NCBI RefSeq assembly: GCF_900103715.1
Contig: NZ_FNHL01000002.1
Span: 682,001 to 746,000, forward strand
Reading direction: 5' to 3'
DNA length: 64,000 nucleotides
DNA from: Halogranum gelatinilyticum
Lineage (GTDB): Archaea > Halobacteriota > Halobacteria > Halobacteriales > Haloferacaceae
In this document: piece after piece, positions 58,087 to 64,000 of the stretch
How positions within the stretch are numbered: position 1 is the first letter of the stretch
How the letters are laid out: each line of letters starts with the position of its first letter
Notes under the pieces: model-generated
The model's database searches: none
Told to the model about the DNA's origin: nothing
Seen by the model: the letters and a program-made list of their open reading frames with translations, nothing else
Translations under genes and position numbers: made by a program

Positions 58087-58614
58087 TCAGCCGACGACCG
58101 AAACGAGTGCCGGGCCGACGACGACAAGAACCGCGCCGAAGACGAGCGACGAGCGGAGCCACTGGCCGCGGACGGCGGTCGCCTGCTCCTCGTAGATGCG
58201 GCGGCCCGCCCGCGGCAACACGAGATGCGCGAAGAACGCGTAGATGAAGAGCACGACGACGACCACCGAGAGGATGTGTGGTACCAGCTCGACGCCGTCG
58301 ACCGCGACGAGTTCCGGGAAGGCCGCGCTCAGGAGTGCCAGACAGCCCGCGTAGAGCACACCGGCGACGATTCCCGCGCCGTAGTGGGCGACGTTGGCGT
58401 CGCGGAAGCGGACCTCGTCGGGCGTCGTCCGGCGGAGCACCGACGCGGCGACGTACGCCGGGGTGAACCCCTCCGGTTGGCGACTCATGGGAAGAAGCAT
58501 GGCGACGGCGGCGATCAACCCAGCCACTGCACCCGCAGCCAACGTTCCCAAGAGCGTCAGCTGTGGCAGGGCGAGCTGTGTCACCACCTGGAGGCTACCC
58601 GGAGCCATCATCAC
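58087..58614 (-). CDS. Four-helix membrane protein, unknown
   Basis: This 175-residue protein has four hydrophobic stretches (about 14-43, 78-98, 108-132 and 150-173), and a conserved-looking cytoplasmic loop (RQPEGFTPAYVAASVLRRTTPDE). I do not know the family. The likely start is one of three consecutive Met codons. It is 70 bp upstream of the response-regulator gene on the same strand but has no evident signalling domain. Confidence 0.75.
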   Translation of the reverse strand: MMMAPGSLQVVTQLALPQLTLLGTLAAGAVAGLIAAVAMLLPMSRQPEGFTPAYVAASVLRRTTPDEVRFRDANVAHYGAGIVAGVLYAGCLALLSAAFPELVAVDGVELVPHILSVVVVVLFIYAFFAHLVLPRAGRRIYEEQATAVRGQWLRSSLVFGAVLVVVGPALVSVVG

Positions 58615-58782
58615 CGAACAGTCGGTGTGAGGCTATAAGCCTACGGGACTCTCCGCGGAGACGGAGTGTCAGGTCCCGTGACGTCGCCGGAACGCCGTGA
58701 CGTCGCCCGGAACGCGGCGTTCGGCGTGCGACGCACGGTGTCCGGCGTGGAACACACAGCGTGCGACGTGCGACACGCGTCC

Positions 58783-59691
58783 TCAGCCGTCGACGAGGTC
58801 CGCAACCGCGTTCCACGAGATGGCCGTCCGCGCACCGGCGGCGCGGGCGGCGAGTGCCCCACAGGCGTTGGCGACGGCGAGTGCCGTCGAATCGTCGTCG
58901 CCGCGGAGCCGACTGGCGAGAAAGCCCGCGGCGAAGGCGTCGCCCGCGCCGGTCGTGTCCACCGGGTCGACGGCGAAACCGGGGTGGGAGACGACCGCGT
59001 CGTCGCCGCGGCGGTTTTGGTCGTCGCTACTGACGTCGTCGCCACGGCGGACCTCGCCGCCACGCGCCCCGTGTTTCAGCACGACCGTCGTCGTCCCGTC
59101 GGGTCCCGCGTCCCACTGGTCGAGCGCGGTCGTCGCCTCGCGGTCGTTGAGGAAGACGAGGTCCGCGCGCTCGAGCGTCGCCGAGTAGTCGCGTTCGCCG
59201 AGGCGACGGCCGGGGTCGAAGCTGACGAGGAGACCGGCGTCTGCCGCCCGCTCGGCCAGTGCTGCGGCCGTCTTCGGCCGTTGGCTCGTCAGATGGAGAA
59301 CGTCGGCGTCGGCGAGCAGCGTCTCCGAGAGATCGTCCGCGCGGAACGCTTCGTTGACGCCCGAGCAGCCGAGGACGAACACCTCGCCGTCGGCGTCGAC
59401 GACGAGATACTTGACCGCCGTCTCGCCCGCAGCGGTCCGAACCGGATCGCAGTCGACGCCGCTCTCGGCGAGTTCCTTGGTGGTCGCGCGGCCGTGGTCG
59501 TCGTCGCCGACGCTGCCGAGCAGCGAGACGGGCACGTCGAGACCGGCCAGCCCGGCGGCGACGTTGGCCGCGCTCCCGCCGCCCGCGCCGGTCTGCGCCC
59601 GGATGGACGCCTCGCCGTCCGGCTCCGGCAGCCGATCGACGCGGAGCGTGATGTCCCAGTTGACGTGGCCCGCACAGATGACGCGCGACAT
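58783..59691 (-). CDS. PfkB-family sugar kinase
   Basis: This 302-residue ribokinase-fold kinase has PfkB signature 1 as AGAGGGSAANVAAGLAGLD-like near residue 35 (GAGGGSAANVAAGLAG) and signature 2 as DTTGAGDAFAAGFLASRL near 250 with the catalytic Asp. The ATP-binding part and lid are complete. The substrate cannot be fixed; nucleosides, ribose and fructose phosphates are options. I used ATG 59691 (MSRVICAGHVNWD). An internal insert (GEVRRGDDVSSDDQNRRGDD, near 211) is unusually polar. The deoC gene is 1.2 kb away, so sugar-phosphate metabolism is plausible. Confidence 0.9.
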   Translation of the reverse strand: MSRVICAGHVNWDITLRVDRLPEPDGEASIRAQTGAGGGSAANVAAGLAGLDVPVSLLGSVGDDDHGRATTKELAESGVDCDPVRTAAGETAVKYLVVDADGEVFVLGCSGVNEAFRADDLSETLLADADVLHLTSQRPKTAAALAERAADAGLLVSFDPGRRLGERDYSATLERADLVFLNDREATTALDQWDAGPDGTTTVVLKHGARGGEVRRGDDVSSDDQNRRGDDAVVSHPGFAVDPVDTTGAGDAFAAGFLASRLRGDDDSTALAVANACGALAARAAGARTAISWNAVADLVDG

Positions 59692-59785
59692 ATCTACCCA
59701 GAGACGCGCTGTCGCCCTAAAACCCACCGACGACGGACGGCCGCGTCGGTGCCGGCCGAGTGCGCCGCCAGCCGTCCGTCGACGG

Positions 59786-60598
59786 TCAGGCGATGGAGAA
59801 GAGCACGAGGTTGTGCGCGCCGGGACCGAGACCGACGGCGGCGACGAGTCCCAAGAGGAGATAGCCCTCGCCCGGCTCCTCGCGGACGTAGTCGGCCATG
59901 AGGACCACGACGAACGCGGCGACGAACAGTTTTACCAGGACGAACAGCCACGTCCCGCCGACGTATGGCGCGGTCGGCAGTGCCTGCCCGAATTCGATGA
60001 TGATTCGCGAGAGCGGCGTCCGCTCGCTGAAGCCCAGCAGTTCGAGACCGACGGCGGTCGACACGCCGTCGAGGACGTGGCCGAAGAGCGCGAGGACGCC
60101 GACCGCGCCGGTGACCCGTGCCCCGGGTCGGACCCGGACGAGCACCACCCAGCCGGCTGCGGCGAGAACGGCCGCCCCGACGAGTGCGAGTCCGGGCCAC
60201 GTCACGGCCAAGGAGCCGCGGTCGAGACCGACGCCGAGCGCGGCAGCAAGTGCCGGGAGGAGGACGAGTGTCCCCGTCGCGGCGAGGACGGTAGGCACCG
60301 TCTCCTCGTCGACGGCGGCGTCGCCCGCCAGCCAGACCGCGCCGACGAGGATACCCACGGAGATGTAGACGCTCGGCGTGCCCGCGAGCGGGTCCAAGAG
60401 AGCCGGTAACGCGCCGACGACGTGCAGGACGTGCAGGACCGAGCCGAGAACCATCCACGGCGCGAGCCCGAGGACGTGCCGACCGGTCACGGCGGGTCGG
60501 CGGGCACGGACGCCCGCGACGACACCGACCCCGGCGACGGCGAGGACGAGCAGGTAGGGCAGCGGCGGCAGCGCGAACCCCTCCGGGAGGATTTGCAT
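59786..60598 (-). CDS. DUF63 family membrane protein
   Basis: This 270-residue protein has about seven hydrophobic helices across its whole length and belongs to the archaeal DUF63 family. Conserved parts are HVLGLAPWMVLGSVLHVLHV (near 40), LFGHVLDGVSTAVGLELLGF (near 172), and FVLVKLFVAAFVVVLMADYV (near 219). The role is unknown, though residue patterns with His and Asp within helices suggest a membrane enzyme or carrier. It is 94 bp upstream of the PfkB kinase on the same strand. Confidence 0.87.
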   Translation of the reverse strand: MQILPEGFALPPLPYLLVLAVAGVGVVAGVRARRPAVTGRHVLGLAPWMVLGSVLHVLHVVGALPALLDPLAGTPSVYISVGILVGAVWLAGDAAVDEETVPTVLAATGTLVLLPALAAALGVGLDRGSLAVTWPGLALVGAAVLAAAGWVVLVRVRPGARVTGAVGVLALFGHVLDGVSTAVGLELLGFSERTPLSRIIIEFGQALPTAPYVGGTWLFVLVKLFVAAFVVVLMADYVREEPGEGYLLLGLVAAVGLGPGAHNLVLFSIA

Positions 60599-60889
60599 GG
60601 GAGAACCCGCGTCACGTCGCGGTGAAAGCCTTACGGGATAGGCGTTGCTCGCTCGAAGAACAACTGTGGCGCGTGGCTTCGCGCCGTTTTATCGGCGCGT
60701 GACACTCGTGCGAGGGATGAGGAGCGCAGGGAGCGAAGCGACCGAGCACCGCAGTCGGTTGGGGAGGGCGTGGCTGTGGCGGGTGTCTTCGTGAGCGCAG
60801 CGAACGAGGGCTTGGAAGAGCTTGCAACCACACAGACCAACACGAATCGGACCGGGGAGTCTTTCACGGCTCACCACGACGCCCCGCGT
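60599..60889. other. Intergenic region with dispersed-repeat-like DNA
   Basis: No gene is supported in these 291 bp. The block 60716-60810 (GAGCGCAGGGAGCGAAGCG, GGCGTGGCTGTGGCGG, then GTGAGCGCAGCGAACGAGGG) has the same flavour as 20090-20160 and may be a member of a haloarchaeal dispersed repeat family. TTTTATCGGCG near 60689 looks like a TATA box but has no ORF nearby. Confidence 0.5.
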
Positions 60890-61528
60890 ATGAACAAGAG
60901 CGACTTCGCCGCCAGCATCGACCACACCGTCCTCGGGCCGGAGACGACCTTCGCCGACGTCACGGAGGTCCTCGACGAGGCCGACGAGTACGGGATGAAC
61001 GCTTGCATCCCGCCGTGCTACGTCGCTGAAGCCGCGGAGTACGCCCCGGACGTCACACTCGCGACGGTCATCGGCTTCCCGCACGGGCAGAACACACCCG
61101 AGACGAAGCGCGAGGAGTCCGTCGACGCCTGGAACGAGGGGGCCGACGAACTCGACGTCGTCATCAACATCGGCCGACTGAAAGCCGGTGACGACGACGC
61201 CGTCGCCGCGGAACTGGCCGAAATCGTCGCGGCCGTCCCCGTCCCGGTGAAGGTCATCATCGAGACGGCCCTCTTGACCGACGACGAGAAGCACCGCGCC
61301 TGCGCCGCCGCCGAGGAAGCCGACGCCGCGATGGTCAAGACCTCGACGGGGTTCGCCGACGGCGGCGCGACGATCGAAGACGTCGAGCTGATGGCCGAGT
61401 ATCTGCCCGTGAAGGCCAGCGGCGGCGTCGGCAGCTACGAGGAGGCGATGGCGATGTTCGACGTCGGCGCGGTCCGCATCGGCGCGTCGAGCGGCGTCGA
61501 GATCGTCGACGGGTTCCCCGAGGAGTAG
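60890..61528 (+). CDS. deoC: Deoxyribose-phosphate aldolase
   Basis: This 212-residue TIM-barrel aldolase cleaves 2-deoxyribose 5-phosphate to acetaldehyde and glyceraldehyde 3-phosphate. The Schiff-base Lys is in [15 protein letters not shown] near residue 148, the proton-relay Lys in [17 protein letters not shown] near 172, and the Asp in [17 protein letters not shown] near 89. The start [16 protein letters not shown] matches the family. It stands alone downstream of the dispersed-repeat-like stretch. It could handle sugars from nucleoside phosphorolysis. Confidence 0.96.
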   Translation: MNKSDFAASIDHTVLGPETTFADVTEVLDEADEYGMNACIPPCYVAEAAEYAPDVTLATVIGFPHGQNTPETKREESVDAWNEGADELDVVINIGRLKAGDDDAVAAELAEIVAAVPVPVKVIIETALLTDDEKHRACAAAEEADAAMVKTSTGFADGGATIEDVELMAEYLPVKASGGVGSYEEAMAMFDVGAVRIGASSGVEIVDGFPEE

Positions 61529-61544
61529 TCAAGTCACTCGGTTC

Positions 61545-62720
61545 TCACTCGAAGCCGACGACGTAGTGGTCGTCCTGATTTTCGCTGACGCCCGCGACGA
61601 GGAGTCCGTCGCCCGCGGCGACGTGGCCGACGCCGCCATCGAACGGCTCGCCGAAGCGTCGCTCACCGACGCGGAGGAGGTCGACGCCGATTCCGCCGTC
61701 GACGGCGAAGCCGTAGAGTTTGTCGCCAGCGACGTAGACCGTGTCGCCGACGACGACGGGTGTCGCCGAGCCGTTCACGTCCGCTCGACTCCGCCAGAGC
61801 CGTCGGCCGCCCTCGGCGTCGACGGCGGTCAGGCCGATGCCGTCGGCCGCGAACACCCGGCCGTCGGCGACGGCGACACCACCGCGGGCGAAGCCGCCGA
61901 CTGCCGTCGACCACGCGATTGTTCCGTCCGAATCGATGGCGTAGAGCTTTCCGTCGTCACAGCCGACGTAGGCGCGGCCGTCGACGACGGCGGGGGTCCC
62001 ACTGGCGGTGTTCGGCAGGCCGGTCTGCCAGTACCCCCGACCACCGGTCCCGAACGTGTAGACGTCGCCCCCGCTCGTGACCGCGTAGATGAGCGGCGGG
62101 TCGGAGGCAAGCGTCGACTCGATACGGCCGAAGACCGACGTTTTCCACACTGCCTCTCCCGTCTCGGGGTCGAGCGTGTAGACCGTCCCGCCAGCGGTCC
62201 CGACGGTCAGGCCACGAATCGTCACCGTCGGGGTGCTGTAGATTCCCTCGAACGGCTCGCCGCCGAAGGTCCGCTGCCACAGCACCTCGCCCGTCTCGGC
62301 GTCGAAGGCGCGGAGCCGTTCGTCGCCGTCGCCGAGGTAGACCACGCCCTCGTGGACGGTCGGCGGTGCCCAGTAGATCGCGCCGCGGTTGTCGGGGTCC
62401 GCAGACCACTTCACGTCGCCCGACTCGGCGTCGATGGCCAGGACGTCCGCGCCGACCGGCGCGTAGACGGTGCCGTCGGCAAGGACCGGTTGGGCGGAGA
62501 TTTGGAAGCTCTCGACGCGCCAGCGTTCCGTCGGCGACGCGGTCGGTGCCGACCCCTGCGGGTTGTAGTTCGTGTTCCGAGTGTCGTGGCCGAAGGTTGG
62601 CCAGTCGGTCGCGTCACCCGCGGCGTCGGCAGCATCGTCGGAGTCGGAGCCGAGACAGCCCGCGATGCCGCCGGTCCCGCCAGTGGCGAGACCGGCGAGA
62701 AACTGGCGTCTGGAGGGCAT
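61545..62720 (-). CDS. PQQ-type beta-propeller lipoprotein
   Basis: This 391-residue protein has a Tat signal and lipobox (MPSRRQFLAGLATGGTGGIAGC, Cys near residue 22), so it should be lipid-anchored outside. The mature part is an eight-bladed propeller of PQQ-like repeats: AIDAESGDVKWSADPDN, AFDAETGEVLWQRTFGG, TLDPETGEAVWKTSVFG, AIDSDGTIAWSTAVGG and more. Many haloarchaeal members have no PQQ; they may bind or act as scaffolds. The next upstream gene (62771) is a paralogue. Confidence 0.9.
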   Translation of the reverse strand: MPSRRQFLAGLATGGTGGIAGCLGSDSDDAADAAGDATDWPTFGHDTRNTNYNPQGSAPTASPTERWRVESFQISAQPVLADGTVYAPVGADVLAIDAESGDVKWSADPDNRGAIYWAPPTVHEGVVYLGDGDERLRAFDAETGEVLWQRTFGGEPFEGIYSTPTVTIRGLTVGTAGGTVYTLDPETGEAVWKTSVFGRIESTLASDPPLIYAVTSGGDVYTFGTGGRGYWQTGLPNTASGTPAVVDGRAYVGCDDGKLYAIDSDGTIAWSTAVGGFARGGVAVADGRVFAADGIGLTAVDAEGGRRLWRSRADVNGSATPVVVGDTVYVAGDKLYGFAVDGGIGVDLLRVGERRFGEPFDGGVGHVAAGDGLLVAGVSENQDDHYVVGFE

Positions 62721-62770
62721 TTTACACCACTTTCGACGGCCGTGTAATCAGTCTTCAGGTCCGCGTCGGG

Positions 62771-63979
62771 CTACTCCAACACGCGGAGCCGACTCGGACT
62801 GCCCTGCCCACCGTCGTCGACGGCGAACAGCGCGTCGCCCGCGACGGTGACCCCGGCGGCGACGTGTCCCTCGAAGGGGTAGTGCCAGCGTTTCCCACCG
62901 AACCGAAGACTGTCGACGCCGACACCGCCGTCGAGGGCGTAGGCCGTGATTCCCGTGTCGCCACCGAGATAGAGCGTGTCGCTGGCGGCCGCGGGCGGGA
63001 CGCCGTAGGTGCCATCGACGGACCACTCCGTCTCGCCGCTCCGTTCGTTCAGGACGTCGGCGGTCGAGAGGTCGGTGCCGACGACCCTGCCACCGGCGAC
63101 GACGAACGCTCCGTGCGCGACGGGACCTCGCTCGGCGTGCCATCGCGTTCGGCCCGCGTGGGCGTTGTCGCGGAGACGGAACACGCCGCCACCGAACGTG
63201 CTGGCGACGACCTCGCCGGAGGTCCCGAGCGCGGCGAGCGCGGTAATCTTCCCGGGGAGCTTCCGTCGCCACCCCCCAACACCGTCGTAGAGCGAGTAGA
63301 CCTCGCCGCCGTGGGTGCCGACGTAGACGACGCCGCCACGTGTCGCGACGCGCGACACCCGACCGTAGACCTCGAACGTCCAGCGTGGCTCGCGCTCGTC
63401 GAGGTCGAGGAGGTGAACCGTCCCGCGACCGTCGCTGACGACGAGCGACGACCAGCCGTCGTCGCTGACGTAGCCGGGAACCGGTGGGACGTCCATCCCG
63501 GCTCGCTCGCCCTCGAAACTGTACCGCCACCGTTCCTCGCCCGTCTCGGCGTCGAGCGCGAGCAGCCCGGCACTGCTGTCGACGCCGACGTAGACCGTGT
63601 CGCCGTCGACGGCCGGTGCGGTGTACTGCGGTCTGTCGTCGTCTCCGAGCGCGCCGACGCGCCACAGTTCGTCTCCGCTGTCGACGTCGAAGGCGGTGAG
63701 ATGGCCCACGGAGGACGCGTAGACGGTCCCGTCGGCGACGACGGGCCTGCCACCGAGCCAGTTGACCTCGGCGTTCCACCGCTCTGTCGGCTGCCCCGTG
63801 GGACCGTCGGCGTGCCGATTGTAACTCTGTCCCATCTGATCGAAGTTCGCCATCGGCCAGTCGGTCGTGCCGTCGTCGTCGTCGGACTGCGCATCCGTCT
63901 CGTCGTCACCGAGACAGCCGGCGACGCTTCCGGCCGAGAGCGTGCCGACGGTCGCGAGGACCTGTCGTCTGGAGGGCAT
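62771..63979 (-). CDS. PQQ-type beta-propeller lipoprotein, paralogue
   Basis: This 402-residue protein has the same plan as the gene at 61545. It starts MPSRRQVLATVGTLSAGSVAGC (lipobox Cys near 22), then an acidic linker and a propeller with AFDVDSGDELWRVGALGD, ALDAETGEERWRYSFEGE and LLDLDEREPRWTFEVYG. The two genes are 50 bp apart, same strand, and share the TCTGGAGGGCATTT sequence at their starts. The pair arose by tandem duplication. Substrate unknown. Confidence 0.9.
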   Translation of the reverse strand: MPSRRQVLATVGTLSAGSVAGCLGDDETDAQSDDDDGTTDWPMANFDQMGQSYNRHADGPTGQPTERWNAEVNWLGGRPVVADGTVYASSVGHLTAFDVDSGDELWRVGALGDDDRPQYTAPAVDGDTVYVGVDSSAGLLALDAETGEERWRYSFEGERAGMDVPPVPGYVSDDGWSSLVVSDGRGTVHLLDLDEREPRWTFEVYGRVSRVATRGGVVYVGTHGGEVYSLYDGVGGWRRKLPGKITALAALGTSGEVVASTFGGGVFRLRDNAHAGRTRWHAERGPVAHGAFVVAGGRVVGTDLSTADVLNERSGETEWSVDGTYGVPPAAASDTLYLGGDTGITAYALDGGVGVDSLRFGGKRWHYPFEGHVAAGVTVAGDALFAVDDGGQGSPSRLRVLE

Positions 63980-64000
63980 TTCCTCTCGCTACCGACGGCC

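Noticed and set aside
60770-60889. Upstream extension of deoC
   Set aside because: It lies in repeat-like [16 protein letters not shown] at 60890 matches the family start.

Overview
The window looks like chromosomal DNA of a halophilic archaeon (class Halobacteria). Evidence: high G+C, strongly acidic predicted proteins, TATA-box promoters close to start codons (leaderless style), Tat-type signal peptides with RR motifs and lipoboxes, and archaeal marker genes (Orc1/Cdc6, CetZ, SAMP1, TFS, fused siroheme decarboxylase, F420 biosynthesis). I cannot assign a genus with confidence.

Layout. 1-1500: a lower-GC accessory edge in which an intact IS6-type insertion sequence, with perfect terminal repeats and an 8-bp target duplication, splits a Tat-exported trypsin-like protease gene that also carries a frameshift. 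1500-6010: a small winged-helix regulator, then a potassium module (pore/RCK channel, divergent from two RCK-C membrane proteins) whose plus-strand operon ends in SAMP1. 6100-8000: a lipoprotein, a small conserved protein and a lone Rieske protein. 8373-18832: ppc, DUF502, aldo/keto reductase, saccharopine-dehydrogenase-like protein, PHP phosphatase, and a tightly overlapped pyrG-guaA-DUF7126 operon. 18986-23400: beta-RFAP synthase family protein, a RecA-fold protein with a degraded Walker A followed by two Cys-containing partners, TFS and cold-shock protein. 23457-32500: hydrolase, PspA, a DgcN/DgcA pair, a LOV-type histidine kinase co-directional with a two-domain KaiC-like ATPase, a Vms1-like release factor and a cyclophilin. 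32637-37224: an aspartoacylase-like hydrolase, nucleoside phosphorylase, TrpD-like transferase, fused AhbAB and a three-Cys ferredoxin.

37275-38500 holds a tRNA-Leu(UAA) gene with a second copy of its 3' end downstream and a small zinc-ribbon protein. 38894-44487 contains two stand-alone Lrp/AsnC ligand domains around a TrkA-like protein, an E1-alpha dehydrogenase subunit and a GH13 glucosidase. 44556-47538 is a replication origin: orc1/cdc6, nine origin-recognition-box-like repeats in two oppositely oriented groups around an AT-rich core, and thymidylate kinase. 49018-56795 combines cetZ1 and an overlapping membrane-anchored partner with the F420 genes cofC, cofG and cofH. The right end has a response regulator with PAS domains, a PfkB kinase, deoC, and two tandem paralogous PQQ-type beta-propeller lipoproteins.

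The most notable signals are the origin with its repeat array, the reconstructable IS-interrupted protease, the tRNA 3'-end duplication, the LOV-kinase/KaiC-like pair, and the three-gene cluster around the Walker-A-less RecA-fold protein. I see no CRISPR array and no clear prophage.
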